A DNA stretch of 64,000 nt, taken from Oceanobacillus alkalisoli. GTDB taxonomy: Bacteria > Bacillota > Bacilli > Bacillales > Amphibacillaceae. Below are positions 32,133 to 43,458 of this stretch, in pieces. The notes beneath the pieces were generated by a model. The model was not told the origin of the DNA, made no database searches, and was given only the letters and a program-made list of their open reading frames with translations. Numbering within the stretch: the stretch's first letter is position 1; each line of letters opens with the position of its first letter. The translations under genes and the position numbers were made by a program. Where the stretch lies: the NCBI RefSeq assembly GCF_021556485.1, contig NZ_JAKGBW010000001.1, positions 310,001 through 374,000 on the forward strand. The letters run 5' to 3'.

Positions 32133-34775
32133 TTATCCTTTTAATTCTTCCAGTCTTGCTTTTACTTTTGCCTGTCTTTCTAGATAGTCTTTTTCTTTCT
32201 GGCGTTCTGCTTCAACAAGAGCTTCCGGCGCTTTACTTACAAAGCCTTCATTGGATAATTTCTTCTTCACTCTGTCTACTTCTTTTGTCCATTTATCCAA
32301 CTCTTTTTCCAGTCTTTCCAACTCTTTGTTAAGATCAATCAGCCCTTCCAGCGGCAGGAATATTTCTGCACCCGTTACGACAGCTGTCATTGCTTTATCT
32401 GGAATTTCCAGCTTAGCTGCAACTGCTAATTTTTCCGTGTTACAGAAGCGTTCCAGGTACGTACGATTCTGCTCCAGTTCAGAGACGATTTCCTCATTCT
32501 CTGCTTCAATCAGCATATTGATCTTCTTGGACATTGGGGTATCAACTTCTGCCCTGATATTACGAACAGACTTGATGATTGCCACTAAGCGCGACATTTC
32601 CTTAACAGCCACATCATCATGCAATTCTTGTTTTACTTGCGGCCAGCTTGCAATCGTAATGGATTTCCCTTCATGTGGCAATTGCTGCCAAATTTCTTCC
32701 GTAATGAACGGCATGAATGGATGCAGCAAGCGCATCGTTTGGTCAAGCACATAGGCTAAAACGGATTGTGTTGTTTTCTTTTGGGCTGCATCGTCACTAT
32801 AAAGTGGTAATTTCGCCATTTCAATATACCAGTCACAGAATTCATCCCAAATAAAGTTATATAAATGACGTCCTGCTTCACCAAACTCATATTTATTCGT
32901 ATTCTTCGTTACTTGATCAATCGTCTCATTCAATCTTGTCAGGATCCATTTATCAGCAACCGAAAGATCTCCTGACAAATCAATATCATCATAATTGAAA
33001 TCCTCTAAGTTCATTAAAACGAACCGGGAAGCATTCCAAATCTTATTTGCAAAATTCCATGTTGATTCAACCTTCTCCCAGTGGAATCGTAAATCCTGTC
33101 CAGGCGTTGAACCTGTTAACAAGAAGTAACGAAGAGAGTCTGCTCCGTATTTAGCGATGACATCCATCGGGTCAACACCATTTCCAAGGGATTTACTCAT
33201 TTTCCTTCCTTCTGCATCACGGATTAATCCATGGATGAGCACATCTTCAAACGGCTTTTCCCCTGTAAATTCTTTCGATTGGAAAATCATCCGTGCTACC
33301 CAGAAAAAGATGATATCATAGCCTGTTACGAGTGCCTGGGTCGGGAAATAGCGTTTGAAATCAGCCGCTTCCGTATCCGGCCAACCCATTGTAGAGAACG
33401 GCCACAGGGCGGAAGAGAACCATGTATCAAGTACATCTTCATCCTGTTCCCAATTTTCGTGATCACGAGGAGCTTCTCTACCTACGTAGATTTCACCAGT
33501 TTCCTTATGGTACCAAGCTGGTATCCGGTGTCCCCACCATAACTGTCTTGAAATTACCCAGTCCCGAATGTTTTCCATCCAGTGGAGATATGTCCGCTCA
33601 AACCTTTCTGGGAAGAAATTGACTTTTTCGTCACTGTCTTGTAATGCAACTGCGGCATCAGCAAGTGGCTTCATCTTTACGAACCATTGAGTTGATAAAT
33701 ATGGTTCTACAACCGCGCCACTGCGTTCTGAATGGCCAACCTGATGGACTCTTTCCTCAATCTTCAGAAGGGCACCGATTTCCTCTAGATCTTTTACAAT
33801 TTGCTCACGACATTCAAACCGGTCCATCCCTTCATATTTACCAGCATTTTCATTCATTGAGCCGTCTTCATGCATCACTAGAACTCTTTCCAGATTATGG
33901 CGATTACCAATTTCAAAGTCATTCGGGTCATGAGCAGGCGTTATTTTTACCGCGCCAGAGCCTAGTTCCATATCAACATAATCATCAGAAACAATTTCAA
34001 TTTCCCTACCGACAAGTGGTAAAATTACCGTTTTGCCAATGAGATGCTGGTACCGTTCATCATCTGGGTGAACAGCTACCGCCGTATCTCCAAGCATTGT
34101 CTCGGGACGTGTTGTAGCAATTTCGATATATTCATCACTATCTTTGATTGGGTATTTAAAATGGTAAAACTTGCCTTCCACTTCTTCATGAATCACTTCA
34201 ATATCAGAAAGTGCTGTTTTCGTCTGCGGATCCCAGTTGATGATGTATTCACCCCGGTAGATGAGTCCTTTCTCATAAAGCTTGATGAAAACCTCTTTAA
34301 CCGCATCAGACAATCCTTCATCGAGTGTGAAACGCTCTCTTGAATAATCAACACTTAAACCGAGCTTTTCCCATTGTGACCGGATAAAGGAAGCATATTC
34401 TTCCTTCCATTCCCAAGATTTCTCAAGGAACTTTTCCCGGCCGAGTTCATAACGGTTCGTTCCCATTTCTTTCAGTTTAGCTTCAACTTTAGCTTGGGTT
34501 GCAATTCCTGCGTGGTCCATGCCTGGAAGCCAGAGCACATCATACCCTTGCATTCGTTTCATCCGAATAATCGTATCCTGCATCGTCGTGTCCCACGCAT
34601 GCCCGAGGTGGAGTCTGCCCGTTACGTTTGGCGGGGGAATAACAATAGAATAAGGTTCTTTTTTCGGGTCGTTTGGAGCCTCAAAGAATTTCCCCTCCAG
34701 CCAAAACTGATAACGACCTGCCTCTACTTCATTTGGATTATATTTTGATGGCAATGTTACTTTTTTATCCGACAT
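32133..34775 (-). CDS. valS: valyl-tRNA synthetase
   Basis: Class I synthetase charging tRNA-Val. Signature HIGH-type motif [13 protein letters not shown] near residue 50, editing domain in the middle, KMSKSLGNG near residue 530, anticodon-binding domain, and the C-terminal coiled coil arm typical of ValRS ([16 protein letters not shown]). 880 residues, as in B. subtilis. Expression is controlled by the T-box leader upstream. Confidence 0.98.
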   Translation of the reverse strand: MSDKKVTLPSKYNPNEVEAGRYQFWLEGKFFEAPNDPKKEPYSIVIPPPNVTGRLHLGHAWDTTMQDTIIRMKRMQGYDVLWLPGMDHAGIATQAKVEAKLKEMGTNRYELGREKFLEKSWEWKEEYASFIRSQWEKLGLSVDYSRERFTLDEGLSDAVKEVFIKLYEKGLIYRGEYIINWDPQTKTALSDIEVIHEEVEGKFYHFKYPIKDSDEYIEIATTRPETMLGDTAVAVHPDDERYQHLIGKTVILPLVGREIEIVSDDYVDMELGSGAVKITPAHDPNDFEIGNRHNLERVLVMHEDGSMNENAGKYEGMDRFECREQIVKDLEEIGALLKIEERVHQVGHSERSGAVVEPYLSTQWFVKMKPLADAAVALQDSDEKVNFFPERFERTYLHWMENIRDWVISRQLWWGHRIPAWYHKETGEIYVGREAPRDHENWEQDEDVLDTWFSSALWPFSTMGWPDTEAADFKRYFPTQALVTGYDIIFFWVARMIFQSKEFTGEKPFEDVLIHGLIRDAEGRKMSKSLGNGVDPMDVIAKYGADSLRYFLLTGSTPGQDLRFHWEKVESTWNFANKIWNASRFVLMNLEDFNYDDIDLSGDLSVADKWILTRLNETIDQVTKNTNKYEFGEAGRHLYNFIWDEFCDWYIEMAKLPLYSDDAAQKKTTQSVLAYVLDQTMRLLHPFMPFITEEIWQQLPHEGKSITIASWPQVKQELHDDVAVKEMSRLVAIIKSVRNIRAEVDTPMSKKINMLIEAENEEIVSELEQNRTYLERFCNTEKLAVAAKLEIPDKAMTAVVTGAEIFLPLEGLIDLNKELERLEKELDKWTKEVDRVKKKLSNEGFVSKAPEALVEAERQKEKDYLERQAKVKARLEELKG

Positions 34776-34802
34776 TACCGATCAGCCTCCTTTATTTTTT
34801 AC

Positions 34803-35067
34803 AATTAAAAAAACCCTTTCCATCCTTCCAAAAAAGGACGAAAAGAGTTAACTTCCGTGGTACCACCTTTGTTTACAAATTAATATTTGTACACTCGTTG
34901 ATAGATATCGGCATTTTACCGGCATGCTTTTACTATAATTCAAAGCTGCTGCATCATGGGCGACCTTCCAGCACAACCTTCCTAGGAAATTCTCAGCAAA
35001 TCATTTCCCTTCCTGTAGGCGTTCATCCTGTACTCTTCCCAATCATTTGCATTTTCATATTTTCTTA
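34803..35067 (-). promoter_or_regulatory. T-box riboswitch leader of valS
   Basis: The minus-strand leader contains GGGAAGAGTA near its 5' end, a long imperfect stem I, and the T-box sequence AAGGTGGTACCACGG near 34870-34855, which binds the uncharged tRNA end. A strong terminator follows: AACTCTTTTCGTCC pairs with GGATGGAAAGGGTT, then seven T (34850-34805). Uncharged tRNA-Val is the expected signal because valS follows; I could not place the specifier codon with confidence. Confidence 0.9.
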
Positions 35068-35073
35068 TCTTAT

Positions 35074-35102
35074 ATTGTATACACTTCGCTTGAATACGTC
35101 AA
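35074..35102 (-). promoter_or_regulatory. sigma-A promoter of the valS T-box transcript
   Basis: Minus strand TTGACG at 35102-35097, a 17-base spacer, TACAAT at 35079-35074. Confidence 0.8.
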
Positions 35103-35200
35103 CTTTATCTTTCATTTCATCATATGTTCGGAAGGAACAAATAAAACTTCATTACATACGATATAGCAAGGAATATCATCAATGATTATGAGGTGATCTT

Positions 35201-35389
35201 ATGGGTCGGTATTACCGGTATCGTCTGCCTCCTTGGGCGAGACAATGCCTGTTCGGTTTAGAAAAAGCAATGATGCCGTTATTAGTATACCAGCTTCTCC
35301 GTACAATTATACTCCCGACAACATTAGACGTATTTTTACTAGGTATTTTCATCTTTCTCTATCTTGCTTTTTACTTGGAATGGATTTAA
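35201..35389 (+). CDS. small hypothetical membrane protein (62 aa)
   Basis: Not recognised. ATG at 35201 has a very good ribosome site (GAGGTGATCTT). The product starts basic and aromatic (MGRYYRYRLPPW) and then has one or two hydrophobic stretches (residues 26-38 and 43-60). It converges with ysxE, their ends overlapping by four bases. The ribosome site and composition favour a real gene; the overlap and small size leave doubt. Confidence 0.5.
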   Translation: MGRYYRYRLPPWARQCLFGLEKAMMPLLVYQLLRTIILPTTLDVFLLGIFIFLYLAFYLEWI

Positions 35390-36378
35390 ACATCGTCATT
35401 TCTAATCTTTTGTTCAAGCATTTCTTGGAAACTCAGCCCGAAGATTAATTGACGATAAATCTGTTCTAATTCAATCGATAACGTAAGATGAGAGGGATAA
35501 TTTTCTTTAGCTGTATGATAATTTTCCACAATCCGTAAATATTTATTGCTATTTAGCAGGTAGAGACAAAGTAAAGCTTGTTCCAAGGAGGTTAACGGAT
35601 TTTCTTCCAGGTAGATGGCGAAATTTTGCAGGAAATGATTTTTTAATTGTGGTTCTTGAACTGCCCCGTTGCGGAAAAGGTCATATAAATCATAGATAGC
35701 ATGTTTATAAGAAGCCCTCTCCCAATTAATAATATAGTGTTCAAATAAATGACCGGCTTGTAGATTACCATGATTTAAACTGATTCCCCAGTCCGATTCC
35801 CCTTCAGCATAAGAGAGAATCTCATCAACGAGTTGCTGAGATCGATTGAGGGAGAAACGAATATCACGATAGTGGGTTAAGACTTGCAGTTCGAAAGGAG
35901 AAGGATAATGGCTCTCTTCCATTGTCTCAATCCATGCAAGAAGCCGACTTTCATCTTTTGAACAACTTTTCTGATAGGTTTGAAATCGACTGGACAATTC
36001 TTGCTTGTTTAGACGGTGCAAACTTTTCGTTTGGACATGTATCCGGCCAATTTGTTTATATATGGACTGGATCCGGTTTTCACCTATAAATCTGTTATTA
36101 GTCTCAATCCATGGGGTCAGGTAATAAAATGCACCCGCTGATTCGACATACATTTTCCGGTCCCTTGTTAAATAAACAGGGATGACTTCATGAAGATTCT
36201 GTTGATTTGCTCTCGTATAGATAGACTTCCAAGTTTGTATGGATTGTTCATTCAGCCTGCTTCGTTTTAATGCATATTCTTTTCCGCCTGCCTTAACTTT
36301 ATCAAGCCTATCGGTAACAGGGACAATTCCTTGGGGAAATAAATGATAAGCTTTAAGAATTTCTGTTTGATTTTCCAT
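35386..36378 (-). CDS. ysxE: spore coat protein YsxE, CotS/kinase-like family
   Basis: Cytoplasmic mother-cell protein of the CotS-type family with an aminoglycoside-phosphotransferase-like fold (330 residues). KAGGKEYALKRSRL resembles the kinase beta3-lysine region, and SLNHGNLQAGHLF with NWERASYKHAIYDLYDLFRNG corresponds to the catalytic and metal-binding loops (HGNLQ replaces HGDLH, so activity is doubtful). ATG at 36378 behind GGAGG; the frame is open upstream but without a ribosome site. Follows spoVID, as in B. subtilis. Confidence 0.85.
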   Translation of the reverse strand: MENQTEILKAYHLFPQGIVPVTDRLDKVKAGGKEYALKRSRLNEQSIQTWKSIYTRANQQNLHEVIPVYLTRDRKMYVESAGAFYYLTPWIETNNRFIGENRIQSIYKQIGRIHVQTKSLHRLNKQELSSRFQTYQKSCSKDESRLLAWIETMEESHYPSPFELQVLTHYRDIRFSLNRSQQLVDEILSYAEGESDWGISLNHGNLQAGHLFEHYIINWERASYKHAIYDLYDLFRNGAVQEPQLKNHFLQNFAIYLEENPLTSLEQALLCLYLLNSNKYLRIVENYHTAKENYPSHLTLSIELEQIYRQLIFGLSFQEMLEQKIRNDDV

Positions 36379-36442
36379 CCTGATAACCTCCGGAATGCTT
36401 AACATAAGAAAACCCCTTGCTTCCATTCACAAGGGGATTGCT

Positions 36443-37414
36443 TTATTTCTTCGGGATATATAATAACTGTCCCTCGCTAATGTCAAAGTCATCATCAAGC
36501 TTATTTTGTTTAATTAACTGTAAGGCACTAACTTGAAATCTCTCCGCAATTGAATCGATCGTGTCGTCCTCTTGGGCAATGCAAATTCGCATCTTTGTAT
36601 AGCTTTCCGATTCTTCATGGCGGAATATATCTGTTAAATAACTAACATCATTCACAACTTCTGCCGGTCCGCCCTCTTCTTCGCCTTCCTCTTCTTCCTT
36701 CGCGCGAATCGTCAACTCATTTTCCATTACATCTTCCGTTTCTCGTTCTGTGTTTGCTTCTATTCCTTCTTCTATTTCTTCAACTTCTTCTACTTTCTCC
36801 GTTGCAGTTGCAGTTTCAACATCTTCCATGGACCCGGCTTCCTCGATTTCTTCTACTCTTTCCGCTTCCATTTCATTTTCTTCTCTTTCTACTTCAAAAG
36901 TAAATGAATCTGACGTTTCGTCCTGCTCAGACTCTACTTTCCTTTCTTTTGTTTCCTTTTCTTTCCATAAATCAACTTGCGCTTTGATACCTTGGATTTC
37001 TGCCACTGCTGTAAGCTGTAATTTTGAATTGGCCGGTAATTCGTAATCAAAGTTAATAATTTCGATTCTGATATCATCCATGTTCTCAATCCGGTATTCC
37101 GGAATGGAAATATCTACAGGAAAACGATGATAAAATTCAGCCATATTATCTTCTTTACTCTCTACCTGGTGCACAAATCGTTTCGCATCCAAGTCATCGA
37201 GTGTAAGATGATCTGTTTCGTCTATTCGTTGTTCATCACGCATGTATTCTCCCCGTAGTTCAATCTCCCCGCGGATAGACACATACGTATCATATGATTG
37301 AATCTCTACTTCAGGATTAAGTGAAACACCGATTAACTCGAGTACTTCATCACCTTTGTCAAAATACAATGTTTCTTGTAATTCAAATTGAAAGCCTTGA
37401 TTAGCAGAAGACAA
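36443..37414 (-). CDS. spoVID: stage VI sporulation protein D (SpoVID)
   Basis: Coat morphogenetic protein that drives encasement of the spore and binds SafA. N-terminal beta-rich domain (residues 1-150, FQFELQETLYFDKGDEV .. GVSLNPEVEIQ), a long acidic low-complexity middle of Glu/Val repeats (about 165-260), and a C-terminal LysM domain (last 50 residues, ISEGQLLYIPKK). At 323 residues it is much shorter than B. subtilis SpoVID (about 575), mainly in the middle. Best start is TTG at 37414 close after GGGAGGAG; an ATG at 37435 is the alternative. Confidence 0.88.
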   Translation of the reverse strand: MSSANQGFQFELQETLYFDKGDEVLELIGVSLNPEVEIQSYDTYVSIRGEIELRGEYMRDEQRIDETDHLTLDDLDAKRFVHQVESKEDNMAEFYHRFPVDISIPEYRIENMDDIRIEIINFDYELPANSKLQLTAVAEIQGIKAQVDLWKEKETKERKVESEQDETSDSFTFEVEREENEMEAERVEEIEEAGSMEDVETATATEKVEEVEEIEEGIEANTERETEDVMENELTIRAKEEEEGEEEGGPAEVVNDVSYLTDIFRHEESESYTKMRICIAQEDDTIDSIAERFQVSALQLIKQNKLDDDFDISEGQLLYIPKK

Positions 37415-37578
37415 AATAACTCCTCCCTTCTCCATTGCCTATACAGTTAAAGCCTGTGTATACACTATCTATATGAATGGATAAAAGGAGATATGCATGA
37501 AAAAGCCTGACACAACTAGAGGAGTATCCTCATGTATCAGGTCTTCAAAATGTATTATTCAAAAAAGCTAAAATCCCA

Positions 37579-37735
37579 ATCACTTTCATTCAGCGTAAGT
37601 GTCCGAAACCGAAATTCTCTTCTGGAGGTCCGCAGTCCAGACACCCCTCGCACCTGCTGAGCGGCCGGCCTCCTCGCGCTGAGCACTAAGGGGTCTCGCC
37701 AGGGTTACCTCCGAACAGGAAGTTCTAATGCCGGC
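37579..37735. repeat. dispersed repeat, family A, copy 2
   Basis: Begins ATCACTTTCATTCAGCGTAAG and TGTCCGAAAC, then CTTCTGGAGGTCCGCAG and CCAGACACC.CTCGCACCTGCTGA, almost identical to copy 3 read in reverse, and then GAGCACTAAGGGGTCTCGCC. It fills the gap between hemL and spoVID (37415-37800), which holds no gene. Confidence 0.75.
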
Positions 37736-37751
37736 GTTGGTCACAGGACGT

Positions 37752-37799
37752 GACATTAAGGTATCCTTAGCTGTTTTATGCTTCGGATACCTTAATGTT
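37752..37799 (-). terminator. inverted repeat after hemL, probable terminator
   Basis: ACATTAAGGTATCC pairs perfectly with GGATACCTTAATGT around an 18-base loop, immediately after the hemL stop. It has no long T-run, so it may act as an mRNA end-protecting hairpin instead. Confidence 0.6.
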
Positions 37800-37800
37800 A

Positions 37801-39093
37801 TTACTTATTGAGATTTGCAAACACGCGGTTGACTGCTTGAATGGTTGTTTCAATATGCTCCATCGTATGTGCAGTAGATAGGAATAGTCCTTCAAATTGA
37901 GATGGTGGCAGGAAAATCCCTTCCTCAATCATACCACGGTAATACGCTGCAAAACGGTCTAAATCAGAAGTTTGAGCTGTTTCAAAGTTGATTACTTCTT
38001 CTGGTGTAAAGAATACACCAACCATGGAACCGACACGGTTTATTTGTAAAGGAATATCGTGCTTCTCGCTAGCTTCACGGAAACCTGCTTCTAATTTATC
38101 TGCTAATTTTCCAAGTTCTTCGTATGCCGCTTCGTCCATTGCTTTTAATGTTTCGTAACCGGCTGTCATTGCTAGCGGGTTACCGGATAATGTTCCTGCT
38201 TGATAGATCGAACCTTGTGGAGCGATTTGTTCCATCACTTCCCGTTTTCCGCCGAACGCTCCAACAGGCAGACCTCCACCAATAACTTTCCCAAGGCAAG
38301 TAAGGTCCGGTAAGACATCATAATAACCTTGTGCACAGTTATAACCAACACGGAAGCCTGTCATGACTTCATCAAAAATAAGTAATGCGCCATGTTGCGT
38401 TGTAATATCACGCAGGTTTTGCAGGAAATTATTTCTTGGTGGAACAACCCCCATATTACCGCAAACAGGTTCTGTAATGACCGCCGCAATCTGATCGCCG
38501 TACTGTTCAAATGCAAGCTGAACACTTTCCCAGTCATTGTATGGAACCGTAATCGTATTACTTGCAATTGATGCTGGCACCCCTGGACTGTCTGGTAGAC
38601 CAAGTGTTGCTACACCTGAACCAGCTTTAATTAATAATGAATCTCCGTGGCCATGATAGCTTCCTACGAATTTTATGACAAGATCACGGCCAGTATATCC
38701 ACGGGCAAGTCTGATAGCACTCATCGTTGCTTCTGTCCCTGAATTCACCATCCGAACAATTTCTATAGAAGGTACCCGTTCTTTCACGAGGGCGGCGAGT
38801 TTATTTTCCATTTCAGTCGGTGCACCGAAGCTCGTCCCTTTATCAACTACCTCTTTTAACTTTGTCGTTACTCGTTCATCAGCGTGCCCTAAAATTAGTG
38901 GTCCCCAGCTTAATACATAATCGATATATTCATTTCCATCAATATCTGTAATCGTCGCACCTTTCCCTTTTTCCATAAAAATCGGTGACATACCAACCGA
39001 TTTGAAGGCACGGACAGGTGAATTTACTCCACCAGGCATTAGTTCAACTGCTTCTTTATATGCATCGGTTGAGTTTGTAAAGTTTTTCATCAT
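37801..39093 (-). CDS. hemL: glutamate-1-semialdehyde 2,1-aminomutase
   Basis: PLP enzyme making 5-aminolevulinate from glutamate-1-semialdehyde. Seen: [33 protein letters not shown] and the PLP lysine in [16 protein letters not shown] near residue 268. 430 residues. Start ATG at 39093 after GGGAGG. Last gene of hemA-C-D-B-L. Confidence 0.97.
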   Translation of the reverse strand: MMKNFTNSTDAYKEAVELMPGGVNSPVRAFKSVGMSPIFMEKGKGATITDIDGNEYIDYVLSWGPLILGHADERVTTKLKEVVDKGTSFGAPTEMENKLAALVKERVPSIEIVRMVNSGTEATMSAIRLARGYTGRDLVIKFVGSYHGHGDSLLIKAGSGVATLGLPDSPGVPASIASNTITVPYNDWESVQLAFEQYGDQIAAVITEPVCGNMGVVPPRNNFLQNLRDITTQHGALLIFDEVMTGFRVGYNCAQGYYDVLPDLTCLGKVIGGGLPVGAFGGKREVMEQIAPQGSIYQAGTLSGNPLAMTAGYETLKAMDEAAYEELGKLADKLEAGFREASEKHDIPLQINRVGSMVGVFFTPEEVINFETAQTSDLDRFAAYYRGMIEEGIFLPPSQFEGLFLSTAHTMEHIETTIQAVNRVFANLNK

Positions 39094-39104
39094 TCGTTCC
39101 TCCC

Positions 39105-40088
39105 TTATGATTTTCGTAAAATTGCTGCTGCATCTTTTGCAAAATAAGTTAAAATAATATCTGCTCCAGCACGTTTCATGGAAGTCAGCATTTCAAGAAC
39201 GAGTTGTTGTTCATCAATCCAGCCATTTTGTGCGGCAGCTTTCACCATCGCATATTCCCCGCTCACATTATAAGCAACGACAGGAAGGTCAAATTCATTT
39301 CTAACATCGCGGATAACGTCAAGATAAGATAATGCTGGTTTCACCATAAGGAAGTCTGCTCCTTCTTCCACATCAGACCGGGCTTCTCTAATTGCCTCCA
39401 GACGATTTGCCGGGTCCATCTGGTACGTCTTACGGTCACCGAATTGTGGTGCGCTATCTGCTGCATCCCGGAATGGTCCGTAGAACGCAGAGGCATATTT
39501 GACCGCGTAAGACATAATTGGAATATGAGTAAATCCTGCTTCGTCAAGTGCTTCCCTTATCACTGCGACAAAACCGTCCATCATATTGGATGGTGCAATA
39601 ATATCTGCTCCAGCTTCGGCTTGGGATACGGCTGTTTTGGCAAGTAGTTTTAATGATTCATCATTATCCACATCATTCCCATGAATGACGCCGCAATGAC
39701 CGTGGTCCGTATACTCACAGAGACAAGCATCGGCAACAACAAGCAGCTCAGGGTATTTCCCTTTCACGAGCTTCGTAGCTTGCTGGACGATTCCGTCTGC
39801 TGCATACGCCCCCGAACCGACTTCATCCTTATCTGTCACGACACCGAAGAACATAAGTGCACGTATACCTAATTCATATGCTTCTGTCACCTCTTCCATT
39901 AAGCGGTCCAGTGAGAATTGATAAACAGAAGGCATGGATGGGACTTCATTCTTAATGTTCTCTCCTTCAATAACAAATATCGGATAAATAAAGTCCTCTA
40001 CATGAAGATGTGTTTCCCGAACCATCGCCCTAACCGACGCACTGCTACGTAAACGGCGATGTCTTTTAAAATGGTTATTCATTGCCAA
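39105..40088 (-). CDS. hemB: porphobilinogen synthase (delta-aminolevulinate dehydratase)
   Basis: Joins two aminolevulinates to porphobilinogen. Seen: the metal-binding [17 protein letters not shown], Schiff-base lysines in [18 protein letters not shown] and [12 protein letters not shown]. 327 residues. Start is probably TTG at 40088 (behind AAAGGAATG), with the ATG two codons later the alternative. Confidence 0.97.
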   Translation of the reverse strand: MAMNNHFKRHRRLRSSASVRAMVRETHLHVEDFIYPIFVIEGENIKNEVPSMPSVYQFSLDRLMEEVTEAYELGIRALMFFGVVTDKDEVGSGAYAADGIVQQATKLVKGKYPELLVVADACLCEYTDHGHCGVIHGNDVDNDESLKLLAKTAVSQAEAGADIIAPSNMMDGFVAVIREALDEAGFTHIPIMSYAVKYASAFYGPFRDAADSAPQFGDRKTYQMDPANRLEAIREARSDVEEGADFLMVKPALSYLDVIRDVRNEFDLPVVAYNVSGEYAMVKAAAQNGWIDEQQLVLEMLTSMKRAGADIILTYFAKDAAAILRKS

Positions 40089-40110
40089 CTTGAAACATTC
40101 CTTTCGTCCA

Positions 40111-40857
40111 TTAATCTTGAATCATCATTGCTTCGAGCATTCCTTCAATCGTGAATGTTTTCGCGGTAATCAAATGAGTGAACCCTGCCGCGCTTGCTGC
40201 CTTTTCTGTTGTCGTACCGATACAGACACAAGGTGCAGAGACCGCCTTGCCGTATAAGTCTATAAATCCGTTCACGGTTGAAGGACTTGTAAATGTAAGG
40301 TAATCAAAGGCACCCTGTTGTACGACATGGGTCAATCTGTCTTTTATCTCTTCATTTATGTTTGTTTCATATATTTCTATCGAATCAAAAGCAATTCCCT
40401 TTTCTCCCAATCGTTTCGGTAAAACATCAAGAGAACGGCTTCCTCGTACTAATAAAATTCGTTCGCCGTTTTGATGAATTGGCAGGAAAATAGCTGATAA
40501 AGTCTCTGCATCATATGTATCCGGCACGAGGTCCGCCGTATAGCCAAAACGCCGCAATGCTAAATCTGTCTTATGACCAACCGCAGCGATTTTAACTTGC
40601 TCTCTAAAACATCCCTGATTCTTATCACTTGCTGCAAAAAAACAATTAACACCATTTGCACTCGTGAAAATTATCCAATGATAGCTCTGCAACTGATTAA
40701 AAATATCCTGTTCATTATTTGGGCTTATACAATTTATTCGAAGAAGCGGAATTTCAATCGGTACACCGCCAAGTTCCCTTATTTTATCCGAGAAACTCTT
40801 CGCCTGGCCAGCTTCCCTCGTGACAATGATGCGTTTCCCCTGTAAGTCACTGGACAT
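40111..40857 (-). CDS. hemD: uroporphyrinogen-III synthase
   Basis: Cyclises hydroxymethylbilane to uroporphyrinogen III. The family is poorly conserved; support comes from the N-terminal [17 protein letters not shown], the [15 protein letters not shown] motif, [10 protein letters not shown], 248 residues, and the place between hemC and hemB. Its ATG overlaps the hemC stop by one base. Confidence 0.92.
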   Translation of the reverse strand: MSSDLQGKRIIVTREAGQAKSFSDKIRELGGVPIEIPLLRINCISPNNEQDIFNQLQSYHWIIFTSANGVNCFFAASDKNQGCFREQVKIAAVGHKTDLALRRFGYTADLVPDTYDAETLSAIFLPIHQNGERILLVRGSRSLDVLPKRLGEKGIAFDSIEIYETNINEEIKDRLTHVVQQGAFDYLTFTSPSTVNGFIDLYGKAVSAPCVCIGTTTEKAASAAGFTHLITAKTFTIEGMLEAMMIQD

Positions 40858-41783
40858 TACTCCAGCTCCTCTTTCGCTTTTTGAACGATTTCTTTCGCAC
40901 CTTGGTTAATAAGGAGGTCAGCAGCTTCTGTTCCAACTTGAACCGGGTCTTTACCTGTTACTACTTCTTTCAAGATTGTCTTCCCATCAGGAGTTCCAAC
41001 TAACGCGGTCATAATGAGTTCATCTTCTTTGTAATAAGCATGTCCGCCGATTGGCACTTGACAACCCCCTTCGAGCAAATCTAAAAATGTTCGCTCTGCA
41101 GTAACTGTTTCCTTTGTCTCCGCATCATTTATTAAGGATAGAATTTCTCTCATTTCTTCATCATCTTCCCTGCATTCAATCGCAAGCGCTCCTTGTCCAA
41201 CTGCTGGTACACATACTTCCGGATCAAGATACTCTGTAATGATCGACAAATCCATTCCAACGCGTTTAATACCAGAAACAGCAAGAATAATCGCGTCATA
41301 ATCTTCTTCTTTCAGTTTCCTTAGACGGGTTTCAATATTACCGCGAATCCATTTTATTTCCAGATCCGGGCGAGCGGCAAGTATTTGAGTGCCACGACGC
41401 AAACTGCTCGTTCCAACAATTGCCCCTTCCGGTAATTCGTTCAATTTCAAATTGTTCTTGGAAATGAAAGCATCCCTGTAATCTTCCCGAACTGGAATCG
41501 AACCAATCACCAATCCTTCTGGGAGCACCGCGGGCATATCTTTCATACTATGAACGGCAAAGTCAATGCGCTTATCGTACAACGCTTGCTCGATTTCCTT
41601 TACAAACAAGCCTTTTCCTCCGACTTTTGATAGCATGACATCAAGTATCTGGTCTCCCTTTGTAACAATTTCCTCGATGACAAATTCATTTTTGACTCCT
41701 GCTTGTTTTAATTGTTCAATGACCCATTTCGTTTGTGTTAAGGCAAGATTACTTCTCCTTGACCCAACAATAATTTTACGCAT
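40857..41783 (-). CDS. hemC: hydroxymethylbilane synthase (porphobilinogen deaminase)
   Basis: Polymerises four porphobilinogens on a dipyrromethane cofactor. Seen: [36 protein letters not shown] and the cofactor cysteine in [11 protein letters not shown]. 308 residues from the ATG at 41783, behind AGGAGG. It directly follows hemA; hemX, normally between them, is absent. Confidence 0.96.
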   Translation of the reverse strand: MRKIIVGSRRSNLALTQTKWVIEQLKQAGVKNEFVIEEIVTKGDQILDVMLSKVGGKGLFVKEIEQALYDKRIDFAVHSMKDMPAVLPEGLVIGSIPVREDYRDAFISKNNLKLNELPEGAIVGTSSLRRGTQILAARPDLEIKWIRGNIETRLRKLKEEDYDAIILAVSGIKRVGMDLSIITEYLDPEVCVPAVGQGALAIECREDDEEMREILSLINDAETKETVTAERTFLDLLEGGCQVPIGGHAYYKEDELIMTALVGTPDGKTILKEVVTGKDPVQVGTEAADLLINQGAKEIVQKAKEELE

Positions 41784-41823
41784 GAAAAAAAACCTCCTAA
41801 TTACCAATCAATATTCTTTCTCT

Positions 41824-43197
41824 CTACATGGTGGAAATAGCTTTAATACGAGGTAGCGGTGTGCTTTCTGGTCGATTCAACTCTTTCATACTTTCATTTT
41901 TCTCCATTTGTTTATCGAACTCTTCCACTACTTCCGCTTCGATGCCGAAAATGTCGACAAATAGCTGCAAGCTTTCTTCTGCATTTTCCGAGCCAGCTAA
42001 CTCTTTCGCCTGGGTGATCGGCTCCTTCAGCAACTGATTAATAATACTTTTTGTATGCTTGCTCAGAACCTTTTTCTCTCGCTCGGTTAAATCCGGCATT
42101 TTCCGTTCAATACTTTTCATCGTTTCCGCTTGTATGCCTAATGCTTTCTTTCGGAGAGCAGAAATTACCGGTACAACACCTAGCGTTCGGAGCCACTCTT
42201 TAAAGTCGATAATTTCTCCATGAAGCAATTGCTCCACTTCATTTGCGGCTCTTCTTCTTTCTTCTAAATTCTCATCCACAATATGCTGCAAATCATCTAT
42301 ATCAAATAAATGGACCGCATCAAGATCACCGATTGCAGGATCAATGTCCCGGGGGACAGCGATATCCACTAAAAACAATGGTTTATCTTCCCTTTTAGCA
42401 AGAATTGGTTCAAGCATTTCTTTCGTTAGTACGATATCACTTGCTCCTGTTGTCGTAAATAAGATATCTGTCGTTTGCAGAATATCAAGCAGTTTCTCCG
42501 TCGGTGCTGCCTTTGCACCGAATTTTCTTGCCATTGCTTCTCCCTTAGAAAAGGTGCGGTTTACAATTGTTATATTTGCTGCGTGGGCTCCGTGTAAATT
42601 TTTAGCAGCAAGCTCTGCCATCTCTCCTGCACCGAGAATCGTTATATTTTTGTCTTGCAAGTCTCCGATTTTACGTTTTACGAGTTCAACAGCCGTATAG
42701 CTAATGGATACCGCATGTTCGCCAATTGCTGTTTCATGATGAACCCGCTTCCCGAATGTAATGACTTGTTTAAATAGTTCATTGAAGATTGTTCCTGTTG
42801 CTTTCGCTTTCTGCGATGCAAAAAATGCATCTTTCATTTGACCAAGAATCTGCGTTTCCCCAAGCACCATCGAATCTAAACCGGTAGTTACCCGGAATAG
42901 ATGCTCCAATGCATCATCATTTTCGGTAATCTGCAAGTAATTTTCAAATTCAACTTTATCAATACCAAACCAATCCGCTAAAAATGTTTTGATATAATAT
43001 CTTCCGGTGTGTAACTGATCGACAACCGCATAAATTTCTGTGCGATTACAAGTTGATAATATGACGTTTTCTAAGATGCTTTTTCTCTCTTTTAGTTCAA
43101 CCATTGCTTCATGTAAAGACTCCTCAGAGAATGTTAATTTTTCTCTGATTTCAACCGGAGCATTCTTGTAATTAAATCCAACTTTTAAAATGTGCAC
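41824..43197 (-). CDS. hemA: glutamyl-tRNA reductase
   Basis: First committed haem step: reduces Glu-tRNA to glutamate-1-semialdehyde with NADPH. Catalytic Cys50 is in [22 protein letters not shown] and the NADPH loop [12 protein letters not shown] are seen. 457 residues. Start GTG at 43197 after GGAGGT. First gene of the haem operon. I looked for a PerR box upstream, as in B. subtilis, and found no convincing one. Confidence 0.97.
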   Translation of the reverse strand: MHILKVGFNYKNAPVEIREKLTFSEESLHEAMVELKERKSILENVILSTCNRTEIYAVVDQLHTGRYYIKTFLADWFGIDKVEFENYLQITENDDALEHLFRVTTGLDSMVLGETQILGQMKDAFFASQKAKATGTIFNELFKQVITFGKRVHHETAIGEHAVSISYTAVELVKRKIGDLQDKNITILGAGEMAELAAKNLHGAHAANITIVNRTFSKGEAMARKFGAKAAPTEKLLDILQTTDILFTTTGASDIVLTKEMLEPILAKREDKPLFLVDIAVPRDIDPAIGDLDAVHLFDIDDLQHIVDENLEERRRAANEVEQLLHGEIIDFKEWLRTLGVVPVISALRKKALGIQAETMKSIERKMPDLTEREKKVLSKHTKSIINQLLKEPITQAKELAGSENAEESLQLFVDIFGIEAEVVEEFDKQMEKNESMKELNRPESTPLPRIKAISTM

Positions 43198-43458
43198 GTG
43201 TCTTACCTCCAGAAGTAATCAATCATTTTCCTTTAATTGAATTTACATTTTCCATTATAAGTATAGTATTATTATATCATAAGGCTTTATCCAGTAATTT
43301 TACAGCTTTAGTACAATTACAATTTTGTTACATTTATCAGTAACAAATCTTACTCAATCCAAAACGCGATATACTTTCACTTATCGTAAGTGCAACTCAC
43401 AAAGTTGCTTTTTATGTATGAATGTCAAAAAACTACTATTCGTTAAAGGAGAAGATGA

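Noticed and set aside
43198-43320. PerR box before hemA
   Set aside because: AT-rich TTATAA-like pieces exist, but no 15-bp inverted repeat close to TTATAATNATTATAA could be built.
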